A stretch of 64,000 nt of DNA from Arthrobacter sp. PGP41 (GTDB taxonomy: Bacteria > Actinomycetota > Actinomycetes > Actinomycetales > Micrococcaceae). The number at the start of each line of letters is the position of its first letter. The first letter of the stretch is position 1. A program made the position numbers and the translations under genes. The stretch is taken from assembly GCF_002953935.1 (NCBI RefSeq), contig NZ_CP026514.1, forward strand, positions 682,001 to 746,000, in the 5' to 3' direction. Below, one piece after another: positions 41,617-51,776 of this stretch. Below the pieces are notes generated by a model, which made no database searches, was not told the DNA's origin, and saw only the letters and a list, made by a program, of their open reading frames with translations.

Positions 41617-43092
41617 GTGACCCTGCGCTTCTATGACACTGCCTCCGCCGAAGTCCGGAACTTCGTCCCCATCGTCGAGGGCAAAGCCAGCCTCTACTAC
41701 TGCGGGGCCACCGTGCAGGGCATGCCCCACGTAGGCCACATCCGCTCGGCCATTGCCTTTGACCAGCTCACCCGCTGGTTGGTTCACCGCGGGCTCCGGG
41801 TCACGGTGGTCCGAAACGTCACGGACATCGACGACAAAATCCTGGCCAAGTCCGAGGCCTCCTTCGCGCCGGGCTTCACCCCGGAACCTGGCGAAGTGGC
41901 CGAGGAAGAGTGGTGGGCACTCGCTTACCGCTATGAGCAGGAATTCCTCAAGGCTTACGACACGCTTGGCGTTTCCCGGCCAACGTACGAGCCCCGCGCC
42001 ACCGGACACATCCCGGAGATGCACGCCCTCATCCAGCAGCTGATCGACCGCGGCCACGCCTATCCCGCCCTGGACGACTCCGGCGATGTCTACTTCGACG
42101 TGCGTTCCTGGAGCAAGTACGGCGCACTGACCCGGCAGAACATCGACGACATGCAGGCAGCCCCGGACGTCGAACCTCAATTCAGCAACAGGAAGAAGGA
42201 CCCGCGCGACTTCGCCCTGTGGAAGGGGTCCAAAGAAGGAGAGCCGACGACGGCGAGCTGGGCTTCCCCCTGGGGTGCCGGCCGCCCGGGCTGGCACCTG
42301 GAATGCTCCGCCATGGTCACCAAGTACCTCGGCGCCGAGTTCGATATCCATGGCGGCGGCCTTGACCTCCGGTTCCCGCACCACGAAAACGAGCTGGCCC
42401 AGTCGCAGGCGGCGGGCCACCCGTTCGCCAACTTCTGGATGCACAACGGCATGGTGACCTACGAGGGCGAAAAAATGTCCAAGTCCATCGGCAACACCGT
42501 CAGCCCTGCCGAGATGCTGCAACTGGCATCCCCCCGCGTGGTCCGCTACTACCTTGGCCAGGCCCACTACCGCTCAGTGCTGGACTACCGGCCCACGTCC
42601 CTCCAGGAGGCCGCGGCCGCCGTCGAACGCATTGATGGTTTTATTGCCAAGGCGACCGCCCGGTTCGGTACCGGCTCCGGCTCAGTTGCCGGCCCCGACG
42701 GCTCCTCCGCCGATACCTTGCGCACGTTCGCCGAGGCCATGGACGACGACCTGAACGTCCCGCGTGCGCTGGCCGCCCTGCACGAGACGGTCCGGGCCGG
42801 CAACACCGCCCTTGCCGAAGGCGATGACCCCGCCGCCCGTCTCGCGTTAGACACGGTGTCAGTCATGACCGACGTCCTGGGGCTGAATGCCGTGGCAGGT
42901 ACCGATGCCGGCAACGCCAAGGACAAGGCCGCCCTGGACGTCCTGGTGCAGGCCCAGCTGGAAGCCCGTGCCGCGGCAAGGGCGGAGAAGAACTGGGCGG
43001 CATCAGATGCCATCCGGGACACCCTCACCGCTGCCGGCATCCTGGTGGAGGACGGCCCGGACGGCGCAACCTGGAGCCTGAAGCGGGACTGA
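41617..43092 (+). CDS. cysS: Cysteinyl-tRNA synthetase
   Basis: A 491-residue class I aminoacyl-tRNA synthetase. The HIGH-type motif is PHVGH (about 38-42), the zinc-site cysteines include Cys29 (YYCGATV) and one in WHLECSAM, and the KMSKS motif is [10 protein letters not shown] (about 286-295). The helical anticodon domain follows to the end. It charges tRNA-Cys; the mycothiol ligase MshC is a paralogue, but the full-length anticodon-binding C-terminus and the ispF-rlmB neighbours support CysS. The GTG start has TAATCT 6 nt upstream. Confidence 0.96.
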   Translation: MTLRFYDTASAEVRNFVPIVEGKASLYYCGATVQGMPHVGHIRSAIAFDQLTRWLVHRGLRVTVVRNVTDIDDKILAKSEASFAPGFTPEPGEVAEEEWWALAYRYEQEFLKAYDTLGVSRPTYEPRATGHIPEMHALIQQLIDRGHAYPALDDSGDVYFDVRSWSKYGALTRQNIDDMQAAPDVEPQFSNRKKDPRDFALWKGSKEGEPTTASWASPWGAGRPGWHLECSAMVTKYLGAEFDIHGGGLDLRFPHHENELAQSQAAGHPFANFWMHNGMVTYEGEKMSKSIGNTVSPAEMLQLASPRVVRYYLGQAHYRSVLDYRPTSLQEAAAAVERIDGFIAKATARFGTGSGSVAGPDGSSADTLRTFAEAMDDDLNVPRALAALHETVRAGNTALAEGDDPAARLALDTVSVMTDVLGLNAVAGTDAGNAKDKAALDVLVQAQLEARAAARAEKNWAASDAIRDTLTAAGILVEDGPDGATWSLKRD

Positions 43093-43196
43093 CCGGCGCG
43101 TTTCCAGGACAAGCGGGTCCATCCTTGGCAGCCGATTTTTCTTCGGTCAGTAGACTGGTAGGCAGACTCAGTCAGCACAATCAAGGGTGGAACACA

Positions 43197-44186
43197 ATGG
43201 CCAACAATGGTCGCCGATCGGTTAAAGCGAAGAAGGGCCCAACCATCGGGACCGGTGGCCATGGCCGCAAGGCCCTGGAAGGCAAAGGCCCCACGCCCAA
43301 GGCAGAGGACCGCCCTTACCACAAGGCGCACAAGGCCAAACAGCTCTCTGAGCGGTCTGCGGCCAAGCGCAACCCGGGCGCCCGCAGCGCCGGTGCGGCC
43401 AAGTCCGGCCCCAAGGGCCGTGCCACCGAGGAAGTCGTCACCGGGCGCAACTCGGTTGTAGAGGCGCTCCGCGCCGGCATTCCCGCCAAGGCCCTGCACG
43501 TGGCCATCCGCATCGAAATGGACGACCGTGTCAAGGAATCCCTGAAGCTCGCCGCCGAGCGGGGCATTCCGCTGCTCGAAACCGGAAAGCCCGAACTGGA
43601 CCGGATGACCGACGACGCCATCCACCAGGGCCTGGTGCTGCAGATCCCGCCGTACGACTACCAGGACGCCTACGAACTGGCCGAAGATACGGTGGCGAAG
43701 TGGAAGAAGGGCCACGTCGCCAACGCCCCGCTCTTCGTTGCCTTGGATGGCATTACCGATCCCCGTAACCTTGGCGCCATCATCCGCTCGGTTTCCGCTT
43801 TCAGCGGCCACGGCGTCATTGTCCCGGAACGCCGCTCGGTCGGCGTCACCGCCTCAGCCTGGAAGACCAGCGCCGGCGCCGCTGTCCGCGTGCCGGTGGC
43901 ACGGGCCTCAAACCTTAACAACGCCCTGAAGCAGTTCAAATCCATGGGGATCTTCGTCCTGGGCCTGGACGGCGACGGCGACGTCTCCCTGCCGGACCTG
44001 ACCCTGGCGACCGAACCGGTGTGCATCGTGGTGGGTTCGGAAGGAAAGGGACTCAGCCGCCTGGTCCGCGAGAACTGCGACCAGATCGTCTCCATTCCCA
44101 TCGATTCCGCCATGGAATCCCTCAACGCCTCCATGGCCGTAGGCATCTCCCTGTATGAGGTCTCCCGGCAGCGCGCCGCAAAGTAG
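43197..44186 (+). CDS. rlmB: 23S rRNA (guanosine-2'-O-)-methyltransferase RlmB
   Basis: A 329-residue SPOUT-family methyltransferase that modifies the ribose of a peptidyl-transferase-loop guanosine (G2251 in E. coli). The N-terminus is basic and disordered (about 1-85). A substrate-binding domain follows (VTGRNSVVEALRAG), then the knotted SAM domain with its three motifs: LDGITDPRNLGAIIRS, VVGSEGKGLSRLV and SIPIDSAMESLNASMAVGI. An AAGGGTGG site precedes the ATG at 43197; the frame could start at 43125 but without such a site. It lies downstream of cysS as in other Actinobacteria. Confidence 0.95.
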   Translation: MANNGRRSVKAKKGPTIGTGGHGRKALEGKGPTPKAEDRPYHKAHKAKQLSERSAAKRNPGARSAGAAKSGPKGRATEEVVTGRNSVVEALRAGIPAKALHVAIRIEMDDRVKESLKLAAERGIPLLETGKPELDRMTDDAIHQGLVLQIPPYDYQDAYELAEDTVAKWKKGHVANAPLFVALDGITDPRNLGAIIRSVSAFSGHGVIVPERRSVGVTASAWKTSAGAAVRVPVARASNLNNALKQFKSMGIFVLGLDGDGDVSLPDLTLATEPVCIVVGSEGKGLSRLVRENCDQIVSIPIDSAMESLNASMAVGISLYEVSRQRAAK

Positions 44187-44196
44187 GCGCCGGGTT

Positions 44197-46308
44197 ATGG
44201 TCATGCCGCTCTTCGACACTGCTTCCACCATGGACGCCTCCACGGCGGTTCCGCTCGGTGTCAGTGTTCCGCGCGCCGGCTCGGACGGGACGGGCAGCAA
44301 CCATGCAGGACGGGCCAACGTGGCCTGCTATGCGCCTGGCGTATCCAGCCTGGAGGTCGTCTACGCCGCCCCGGGCGGGGAGTGGCGGACCCAGGCACTG
44401 CCCAACGTCACCCATGGCGTCCACCACGGCATCGTCGAGGACCTGCCGTATGGATCCCGTTATGGTTTCCGGCCCGCATCCGGCGAGCAGTCCCTGCCCT
44501 TCGCAGCGCCCACCAGCGAAATTGAGGGCGACGCCGGCCAGCCGCTGCTGCTTGATCCCTACGGCCGCGCCGTGGACCAGCAGGACGGCTTCCTTGCCAG
44601 CGTGCGCATGGCAGGCGCCTACGACTGGGGAACCGACCAGCGGCTGCGGCTGCCGTGGCGCAACACGATCATCTATGAGGCCCACGTCCGGGGACAAAGC
44701 ATGCTCCACCCCGACGTCCCCGAAGAACTCCGGGGAACCTACGCAGGCATGGCCCACCCCGCCATTATCGAGCACCTCACAAGCCTGGGCGTCAGCTCGG
44801 TGCAGCTGCTGCCGGTGCACTTCCACTTGGACGAGCCACACCTGCAGGACCTGGGACTAACCAATTACTGGGGCTACAACACGGCGGCCTTCTTCGCCCT
44901 GCATCCGGGCTATGCAACGCGCGCCGCCCAGAAGGCCGGGCCGCAGGCTGTCCAGGACGAGTTCAAGTCAATGGTCAAGCACCTCCATGCCGCCGGGCTG
45001 GAAGTCATTTTGGACGTCGTCTACAACCACACGGCCGAGGGCGGCCCCGACGGGCAGACCCTGAGCTTCCGCGGGTTGGGCGAGCAGGCGTACTACCGCA
45101 CCGACGGGCACGGGAGATACGTGGACACCACGGGCTGCGGAAACAGCCTGAACTTCGGCGAGCCCCGCGTGGTCCAGATGGTCCTCGACTCCCTCCGGTA
45201 CTGGGTGGATGAGTTCCACATTGACGGCTTCCGCTTCGACCTCGCAGTGACCCTCTGCCGGAACGCGGCCAACGAGTTTGACCCGCGGCACCCGTTCCTG
45301 GTTGCGGTCGCCGCCGATCCTGTCCTGTCCGACGTGAAGCTGATTGCCGAACCCTGGGACGTGGGCTACGGCGGCTGGCAGACCGGACGTTTTCCGGTCG
45401 GCTGGGTCGACTGGAATGACCATTTCCGGGACGCGCTCCGTTCGTTCTGGCTCACCGACCGCGCCGCCCTGGATGCTGGCGGCCACGGCGGGCCCCTCGC
45501 CAAGCTCGCGGACTCGCTGTCCGGTTCCGCCGCCCTCTTCCAGCCTTCCGGACGCTCCCGCCTGGCGTCAGTCAACTTCATCACCTCCCACGACGGTTTT
45601 ACGCTCAATGACCTGGTCTCCTTTGACCGCAAGCACAACGAGGCCAATGGCGAGGAGAACAGGGACGGGCACGGGGATAACCGAAGCTACAACCACGGCG
45701 TGGAAGGTCCTACCGAGGACGGCACGATCCTCGCCAAGCGGGCCCAGTCCCGCCGCAATCTGATGGCGTCCATGCTGGTTTCCCTGGGCGTTCCCATGAT
45801 CACCGCCGGCGACGAACTTGCCCGGACCCAGCAGGGAAACAACAATGCCTACTGCCAGGACAACTCCCTCGCGTGGCTGGACTGGACCCGTACTCCCGAG
45901 TCTCACGAAATGCTCCGCAGCACCAAGCGTTACATCCGCCTGCGCAAGGAGTTCCTCGCGGCCCAGCCCCACGATTTCCCTGTCCTCGACGAGCAGTCCT
46001 ACCTGTACTGGTTCGACCAGAACGGCCACCCGATGTCCATGGAACGCTGGAACGATCCCCACAACCGCGTGGTGCAGCTCCTCCTGGGCTCGGACAACGG
46101 CGGCTTTGCCGGGTTGATGGTGGTCAACGGCAGCGCTTCGGACCTGCAGTTCACGCTGCCGCGCGTCACGGCCGGGGCCACAGCCCTGCGCATGTTCGAG
46201 CTCCGGCTGACTACCTCGCCACTGCATGAGGAACGCCAGGGCGGGCAGGTTGCCGCAGGGGAAAAGGACCTCGTGGAGGCCTATTCCATCAGCATCTACC
46301 GCAGCTAG
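44197..46308 (+). CDS. glgX: Glycogen debranching enzyme
   Basis: A 703-residue GH13 isoamylase-type enzyme that removes alpha-1,6 branches from glycogen, feeding the phosphorylase GlgP. It has an N-terminal carbohydrate-binding (CBM48-like) domain (about 15-130), then a (beta/alpha)8 barrel. The nucleophile is Asp348 in GFRFDLAV and the acid/base is Glu385 in LIAEPWDVG; the third carboxylate is in SHDGFTLNDL. The start chosen is the ATG at 44197, 10 bp after rlmB, because the frame opening at 44155 overlaps it. A second ATG two codons later is possible. Confidence 0.93.
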   Translation: MVMPLFDTASTMDASTAVPLGVSVPRAGSDGTGSNHAGRANVACYAPGVSSLEVVYAAPGGEWRTQALPNVTHGVHHGIVEDLPYGSRYGFRPASGEQSLPFAAPTSEIEGDAGQPLLLDPYGRAVDQQDGFLASVRMAGAYDWGTDQRLRLPWRNTIIYEAHVRGQSMLHPDVPEELRGTYAGMAHPAIIEHLTSLGVSSVQLLPVHFHLDEPHLQDLGLTNYWGYNTAAFFALHPGYATRAAQKAGPQAVQDEFKSMVKHLHAAGLEVILDVVYNHTAEGGPDGQTLSFRGLGEQAYYRTDGHGRYVDTTGCGNSLNFGEPRVVQMVLDSLRYWVDEFHIDGFRFDLAVTLCRNAANEFDPRHPFLVAVAADPVLSDVKLIAEPWDVGYGGWQTGRFPVGWVDWNDHFRDALRSFWLTDRAALDAGGHGGPLAKLADSLSGSAALFQPSGRSRLASVNFITSHDGFTLNDLVSFDRKHNEANGEENRDGHGDNRSYNHGVEGPTEDGTILAKRAQSRRNLMASMLVSLGVPMITAGDELARTQQGNNNAYCQDNSLAWLDWTRTPESHEMLRSTKRYIRLRKEFLAAQPHDFPVLDEQSYLYWFDQNGHPMSMERWNDPHNRVVQLLLGSDNGGFAGLMVVNGSASDLQFTLPRVTAGATALRMFELRLTTSPLHEERQGGQVAAGEKDLVEAYSISIYRS

Positions 46309-46326
46309 GCACGGGGGATTTCCACA

Positions 46327-46800
46327 ATGCGCCACCGTTCCGTCCTGCCCCTGTTGCTGGCGGGCCTGGTGCTGCTCGCTTTCCTGGCCTTCGGCGGCAC
46401 GGGATTCCTCGGCCAGTTGACGGAAGATACGACGCCGGAGGGCACCTCCAGTGCCGTGCCTGCGCCCAGCGCCGCACCCGGGACCAGCGCCTCTCCTGGA
46501 CAGGTCAACCCTTCGGGGCTGCCGGAGGTTCGTGAGTCCGCGCTCCCCGCGGAGGGACGCAGGGTTCTCGAACTCATCCGCGCGGGCGGACCGTACCGCT
46601 ACAGCCAGGACGGCCAGCCCTTCGGTAACTTCGAGCGCATCCTGCCACGGCGGGACAGGGGGTATTACCGCGAGTACACAGTGCCGACTCCCGGGGAATC
46701 GGACAGGGGAGCGCGCCGCATCGTGGCCGGCGCTGACGGCGAGAAATACTACACGGACGATCACTACGAGTCATTCAAATACATAGCGGAAGGCAGCTAA
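46327..46800 (+). CDS. Exported guanyl-specific ribonuclease (RNase Sa/N1 family)
   Basis: A 157-residue RNase with a membrane-spanning or uncleaved signal segment (LPLLLAGLVLLAFLAF, about 7-22), a Ser/Ala/Pro linker (about 38-65), and a C-terminal RNase domain (about 70-157). Catalytic residues known from RNase Sa are all present: Glu in FGNFERILP, Arg in YYREYTV with a second in GARRIV, and His in TDDHYESF. It should cut RNA at guanosines outside the cytosol. The barstar-type inhibitor gene begins 8 bp downstream, which fits a self-protection pair. The long hydrophobic first segment leaves open whether it is released or membrane-tethered. Confidence 0.88.
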   Translation: MRHRSVLPLLLAGLVLLAFLAFGGTGFLGQLTEDTTPEGTSSAVPAPSAAPGTSASPGQVNPSGLPEVRESALPAEGRRVLELIRAGGPYRYSQDGQPFGNFERILPRRDRGYYREYTVPTPGESDRGARRIVAGADGEKYYTDDHYESFKYIAEGS

Positions 46801-46808
46801 GCATAGCC

Positions 46809-47165
46809 ATGAAGATCTACTCCGGCGACACCTGGACCCTTGAGGAACTGCAGGAGCAGGTGGCCGACGCGGGACGCCGCAGCCTGGTGGTTCCCGCAGC
46901 TGACAGCAAGAAGGCTGTCCTGGAAACCTTCGGCGAGGTCCTCAACTTTCCGGAACACTACGGCGTCAACCTCGACGCGCTCAATGATTCACTGCATGAC
47001 TTCGCGGACAGCATCACGGACAACGGCAACGCTCCGGTCACGGTCCTGTGGCAGGTGGCTGCGCCGTTCCGCAGTGACAGGGCGTTCGGGATCATCTGCG
47101 AAATCCTCCAGGACGCCGAGCGCTACGCGGGCAAGGACCTGGCCGTCACCGCCGTCCTGCTTTAA
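46809..47165 (+). CDS. Barstar-family RNase inhibitor
   Basis: A 118-residue cytosolic protein with the barstar hallmark PEHYGVNLDALNDSLHDF (about 48-65), which in barstar forms the RNase-blocking surface. There is no signal peptide. It follows the RNase gene by 8 bp, so the cell makes inhibitor together with the enzyme and protects its own RNA if RNase stays inside. The pair resembles Bacillus barnase-barstar and Streptomyces RNase Sa-type systems. Inhibition of this particular RNase is inferred. Confidence 0.9.
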   Translation: MKIYSGDTWTLEELQEQVADAGRRSLVVPAADSKKAVLETFGEVLNFPEHYGVNLDALNDSLHDFADSITDNGNAPVTVLWQVAAPFRSDRAFGIICEILQDAERYAGKDLAVTAVLL

Positions 47166-47177
47166 CGCCGTCCCGCT

Positions 47178-48959
47178 TTAGGAGCGCTCTTCCTGGCCGG
47201 TGTAGGTCGCCAGAAGATCCAGGGCCCGGCCGCCGTTCTCCTCTTCAGCCAGCGCCGTGCGCATGCTTTCCGCCTTCTCCCGGCCGGCAGGGAATGGGGG
47301 CAGCAAGGGAACTTCCGGGTCCGTCAGCACTTCGATCACCACGGGGCGGTCCGCGGCGAACGCCTGCTCCCACGCCTCCCCGATGAGGTCCGGGTCCTCA
47401 ACCCGGATGCCTTTCAGGCCCAGCAGGTCTGCGTAGCCTGCAAAAGGAAAGTCCGGCAGCTCCTGGCTTGCCGCGAACCGCGGTTCGCCCTCGGACTCCC
47501 GCTGCTCCCATGTCACCTCGGTGAGTTCCCTGTTGTTGAACACGCAGACCACGAAGCGCGGATCGGCCCACTGCCGCCAACGGTGGGCGACCGTCACAAG
47601 TTCGGCGATGCCAATCATCTGCATGGCGCCGTCACCTGCCAAGGCCACTACCGGCCGGTCCGGATGCGCCAGTTTTGCCGCAATGCCGTAGGGGAGCGAA
47701 CATCCCATGCTGGCCAAGGTTCCGGACAGGTGCGCCGGGACGCCCGGCGGAAGGACCAGCTGCCGGGCATACCAGTAAACACAACTGCCGACGTCGATGC
47801 TCACCAGGGCGTTCCCGGGCAGCCGGTCGTTCAGTTCCCGGACCACCCGCTCGGGATTCACCGGGCTCGCCGGGACGGCAGCCCTTTCCCCGGCCAAAGC
47901 CCGCCAGCGGGAGACTTCCCGCTCAACGTCGGTCCGCCATTGCCCTGGGCCGCGAGGTTGCAGCCTTTGATTCAGGGCCCGCAGCGCCAAAGCGGCGTCG
48001 CCCGCCAAACCCACCTCAACCGGGTAGCGGTTGCCGATCTTCCGCTCGTCGATGTCGATCTGGACAGCCCGGGCTGAGCCGGGCGGAGGATAGAACTCCG
48101 TCCAGGGATCGTTGGAGCCCACAATAAGCAGCGCATCGCAGTTGCCCAGCAGGTGCGCGCTGGCGGTGGTTCCCAGGTGTCCCATGGTGCCTGCCGCAAA
48201 CGGCAGGGTCTCATCCATATAGGGCTTGCCCAGCAGGCTGGTGGCAATTCCGGCACCAAGCTTTTCGGCCACCGCCACCACCTCCCCGGCGGCGTGCCGC
48301 GCCCCCTGGCCCACGAGCAGGGCAATCCGTTCCGAGGAGTTGAGGAGCTCTGCCGCAGCCTCCAAATCCTGATCCCGGGGCATCCTGGTTGCTGTGCTCC
48401 ACGAAGGCGCGGTGACCACAATGCCGTGTTCCTGTTCCAGTTCGGGGGCCGGTGCCGACTGGATGTCATGCGGGATGATGACCACGCAGGGTGAGGAGGT
48501 GGCCTTGGCTGTGCGGAAAGCCCGGTCCAGGACCATGGGGACCTGCTCCGGTGCGCTGACCTGCTGGACGAACTGGGCGGCCACATCCTTGAACAGGACC
48601 GTAAGCTCGATCTCCTGCATATAGGCGGACCCCAGCACGGTGCGGCTTTGTTGCCCTACGATCGCCACAACCGGAACGCCGTCGAGCTTGGCATCGTAGA
48701 GCCCGTTCAGCAGGTGGACGGCGCCAGGGCCTTGGGTGGAGGTGACCACTCCCACCCCGCCGGTGTACTTTGCGTGGCCCACGGCCATGAAGGCAGCCGT
48801 CTCCTCATGCCGGGCCTGGACGAACTCAACCCTTCCTTCGGCACGGCGCAGTGCGCCCATGAAACCGTTGATCCCGTCGCCGCTGTAGCCGAAGACGCGG
48901 TCCACCCCCCAGGTGGTGAGCCGGTCCACGATCACATCGGAGACTGTTCGTTCGGTCAT
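47178..48959 (-). CDS. Thiamine-diphosphate-dependent enzyme (pyruvate oxidase/acetolactate synthase family)
   Basis: A 593-residue TPP enzyme. The N-terminal pyrimidine-binding domain has the cofactor-activating Glu in HEETAAF, the middle domain (about 190-330) has the FAD/ADP-fold segment (LLIVGSNDPW), and the C-terminal domain has the TPP motif GDGAMQMIG..VVCVFNN. It resembles PoxB-type pyruvate:quinone oxidoreductases, which make acetate from pyruvate, but lacks a clear C-terminal membrane-binding helix; acetolactate synthase-like or oxalyl-CoA-type activity cannot be ruled out. GGAGGA precedes the ATG. It is convergent with barstar. Confidence 0.85.
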   Translation of the reverse strand: MTERTVSDVIVDRLTTWGVDRVFGYSGDGINGFMGALRRAEGRVEFVQARHEETAAFMAVGHAKYTGGVGVVTSTQGPGAVHLLNGLYDAKLDGVPVVAIVGQQSRTVLGSAYMQEIELTVLFKDVAAQFVQQVSAPEQVPMVLDRAFRTAKATSSPCVVIIPHDIQSAPAPELEQEHGIVVTAPSWSTATRMPRDQDLEAAAELLNSSERIALLVGQGARHAAGEVVAVAEKLGAGIATSLLGKPYMDETLPFAAGTMGHLGTTASAHLLGNCDALLIVGSNDPWTEFYPPPGSARAVQIDIDERKIGNRYPVEVGLAGDAALALRALNQRLQPRGPGQWRTDVEREVSRWRALAGERAAVPASPVNPERVVRELNDRLPGNALVSIDVGSCVYWYARQLVLPPGVPAHLSGTLASMGCSLPYGIAAKLAHPDRPVVALAGDGAMQMIGIAELVTVAHRWRQWADPRFVVCVFNNRELTEVTWEQRESEGEPRFAASQELPDFPFAGYADLLGLKGIRVEDPDLIGEAWEQAFAADRPVVIEVLTDPEVPLLPPFPAGREKAESMRTALAEEENGGRALDLLATYTGQEERS

Positions 48960-49017
48960 GGGTCCTCCTGCATACGGTTTGACTGCCTGCCGGGACCCTT
49001 ACCCGCGGAACCCGCGG

Positions 49018-51636
49018 CTAAGCGTTGACGATCAGTCCCAGCTCGGCCTTCGAAGCGAGGGCGTCGTGCCGCGGCAGGACCCGCACGGTGTAACCGAACG
49101 GTCCCGAGCGGTCGATCACCAGCGAGCCGCTGAACAGGTGGCGCCCGCTGCCGAGGTCCTCCTGTACCTTCAGCTCCATCACGGTGATGTCGGTGAGGGT
49201 GTCGCTTTCCTCGGCCCGTCCATAGGCCACTTCCACGGATACGTCCTCAGGGGTGAGGCTGTGCAGCGCCACGTACGCGTTGACCTGCAGCGTGTCGCCG
49301 ATCTGGGGATCCTCGGAGACGCCCACGGAGTCCACGTGCTCCACGTGCACCAGCGGCCATGCCAAACGTACCTTTGCCGTCCAGGCCGCCAGGGTGCGGG
49401 CCTGCGAGTAGGAGTTCGCGGAAGCGTTCCGCCCCGCTTCCGCGGCCGGACGGTAGAGGATGTTCACGTAGTCGCGGAGCATGCGTTCGGCGGAGACGGC
49501 CGGACCGAGGTGCGAGAGGGTGTGCTTGATCATGGAGACCCAATGCGTGGGCACCTTCTCGGCCCCCGACGTCGAAGGGCCCGCAGCGCCGGCGCCGGCT
49601 GATACCGTGCTGCCGTAGAAGCGCGGGGCCACCTGGGTTTCGAGCAGCTCGTACAAAGCTGCTGCCTCTATGTCGTCGCGTTCCTCCGGTGATGCGCCAT
49701 TGTTGGCGGTGGGAATCGCCCAGCCGTTTTCGCCGTCGTACATTTCATCCCACCAGCCGTCCAGGACGGAGAGGTTCAGCGACCCGTTGAGCGCGGCTTT
49801 CATGCCGGACGTTCCGCATGCCTCCAGCGGCCGGAGCGGGTTGTTGAGCCAGACGTCGCAGCCCGGGAACAGCGTCCGGGCCATCGCGATGTCGTAGTTG
49901 GGCAGGAAGGCGATCCGGTGGCGCACTTCGGGATCGTCGGTGAACCTGACCAGGTCCTGGATCATCTTCTTGCCGGCGTCGTCAGCGGGGTGCGACTTGC
50001 CGGCAATAACCAGCTGGATGGGATGCTCCTTGTGCAGGAGCAGTGCCTTCAGGCGCTCAGGCTCGCGCAGCATCAGGGTGAGCCGCTTGTAGGTGGGCAC
50101 GCGGCGGGCAAAACCGATGGTCAGGATGTCCGGGTCCAGGACGTTGTCCGTCCAGCCCAGCTCCGCATCAGCTGCCCCGCGCTTCTTCCAGGCAGCCCGC
50201 AGGCGGCGGCGGACGTCCTCCACCAGGGCCGCCCGCATCTCGCGCCGCAGCGCCCAGACATCGGCGTCGCTGACGTTGTAGGCGAGGTCCCACCGGCCGT
50301 TCGCCTCAGCTTCGCTGCCAAACTGGTCGCGGGCAAGCTTCGAGATGCGGCTGTCCACCCACGTGGGCACGTGCACGCCGTTCGTTACGGACGTGATGGG
50401 CACCTCGGAGTGGTCGAATCCCGGCCACAGGGCGGAAAACATCCCGCGGGAAACTTCCCCGTGCAACTTTGCGACGCCGTTGGCCCGCTGCGCGAGGCGC
50501 AGGCCCATGATGGCCATGTTGAACACGGACGGGTTCCCGTCAGCGTAGTTCTCGCGGCCGAGTTCCAGAATCCTGTCCGTGGGAACGGCGGGCGCCAGGC
50601 CGGCCTGGAAGAAGTGGTGGATCTGGGCTATCTCGAACCTGTCGATGCCGGCAGGGACCGGGGTGTGCGTGGTGAAAACAGTGGATGCCCGCCCCGCCGC
50701 AAGGGCCTCGTCAAACGTCAGCGCCTGGTCCCCGGCCATGAGTTCCTGGATTCGTTCGACGCCAAGGAAACCGGCGTGGCCCTCGTTGGTGTGGAACACC
50801 TCCGGGGCCGTGGTGCCGGTGAGCTGCTGGAAGGCGCGCAGGGCCTTGACCCCGCCCATGCCCAGCAGCAGCTCCTGCTGCAGGCGGTGGTCTCCGCCGC
50901 CACCGTAGAGGCGGTCGGTGATGCTGCGGGCAGCGTCGTCGTTGCCGGGGACATTGGAGTCCAGGAGGAGCAGGGGAACGCGTCCGACGTCGGCCCGCCA
51001 GATGTGTGCCAGCAGGCGCCGGCCGTTGGGCAGGGGAAGCGAGATCTGAAGGGGGCGTCCGATGCCGTCCGACGAAGGCTCGCGAAGCAGCGTGAGCGGC
51101 AGGCCGTCCGGGTCCAGTACCGGGTACGTCTCCTGTTGCCAGGCATCCCTGGACAGGGACTGCTTGAAGTAGCCGGCCTGGTAGAGAAGGCCAACACCGA
51201 TCAGCGGCACTCCAAGGTCCGAGGCGGCCTTCAGGTGGTCGCCGGCCAGGATTCCCAGGCCGCCTGAATACTGGGGGAGCACTTCGGTGATGCCGAATTC
51301 GGGTGAGAAGTAGGCGATCGATGCAGGGGCATCCGGGCCAAGGCCCTGGTACCAGCGCGGCTCCTCGAGGTACCGGTCAAGGTCCTCCTCAGCGGCCCGC
51401 ACACGTTCCACAACCGCGCGGTTCGCGGCAAGTTGCTGGAATTCTTCGCGGCTTACCATCCCAAGGAAACCCACCGGGTCCTGGCCGCTTTCTTCCCAAA
51501 GGCGGGGATTGAGCCCCGCGAAAAGTTCCCGCGTGGGGCGGTGCCAGGACCAGCGCAAGTTGCTCGCCAGGCGGGCCAGTGGCCGGATCGGTTCGGGGAG
51601 GACGGTACGGACGGTAAATCTGCGGATTGCCTTCAC
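49018..51636 (-). CDS. glgP: Alpha-glucan (glycogen) phosphorylase
   Basis: An 872-residue PLP enzyme that releases glucose 1-phosphate from glycogen ends, of the short actinobacterial type (GT35). The N-terminal segment has the SNLRWSWHRPTRELF motif, and PQYSGGLGILAGDHLKAASDLG follows. The PLP lysine is in GTSGMKAALNG (about residue 612), with DVWLNNPLRPLEACG just before it. The frame opens at 51759, but the GTG at 51636 is chosen because TAGTGT lies 7 nt upstream. It is divergent from glgE, as in mycobacteria, and could supply or remove glucan at the same store. Confidence 0.95.
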   Translation of the reverse strand: MKAIRRFTVRTVLPEPIRPLARLASNLRWSWHRPTRELFAGLNPRLWEESGQDPVGFLGMVSREEFQQLAANRAVVERVRAAEEDLDRYLEEPRWYQGLGPDAPASIAYFSPEFGITEVLPQYSGGLGILAGDHLKAASDLGVPLIGVGLLYQAGYFKQSLSRDAWQQETYPVLDPDGLPLTLLREPSSDGIGRPLQISLPLPNGRRLLAHIWRADVGRVPLLLLDSNVPGNDDAARSITDRLYGGGGDHRLQQELLLGMGGVKALRAFQQLTGTTAPEVFHTNEGHAGFLGVERIQELMAGDQALTFDEALAAGRASTVFTTHTPVPAGIDRFEIAQIHHFFQAGLAPAVPTDRILELGRENYADGNPSVFNMAIMGLRLAQRANGVAKLHGEVSRGMFSALWPGFDHSEVPITSVTNGVHVPTWVDSRISKLARDQFGSEAEANGRWDLAYNVSDADVWALRREMRAALVEDVRRRLRAAWKKRGAADAELGWTDNVLDPDILTIGFARRVPTYKRLTLMLREPERLKALLLHKEHPIQLVIAGKSHPADDAGKKMIQDLVRFTDDPEVRHRIAFLPNYDIAMARTLFPGCDVWLNNPLRPLEACGTSGMKAALNGSLNLSVLDGWWDEMYDGENGWAIPTANNGASPEERDDIEAAALYELLETQVAPRFYGSTVSAGAGAAGPSTSGAEKVPTHWVSMIKHTLSHLGPAVSAERMLRDYVNILYRPAAEAGRNASANSYSQARTLAAWTAKVRLAWPLVHVEHVDSVGVSEDPQIGDTLQVNAYVALHSLTPEDVSVEVAYGRAEESDTLTDITVMELKVQEDLGSGRHLFSGSLVIDRSGPFGYTVRVLPRHDALASKAELGLIVNA

Positions 51637-51649
51637 CTGCGTCACACTA
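51637..51649 (-). promoter_or_regulatory. Leaderless -10 element of glgP
   Basis: TAGTGT at 51649-51644, then 7 nt, then GTG at 51636. Confidence 0.5.
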
Positions 51650-51776
51650 ACCGACAACATGCGCGGCCGGAACCAGCCCCGGGTTTCTTTTGGGTAAATG
51701 ACAGTTGGCCGGGAAGAAATGACGGGGGACGCGCAGAAATTGGTGCGCAGGCTTAGCAATCTTGCTCTTTTCTCGC

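Noticed and set aside
41590-41640. Cys T-box riboswitch before cysS
   Set aside because: The distance from the ispF stop to the cysS start is only 9 bp, so no leader RNA could fit.
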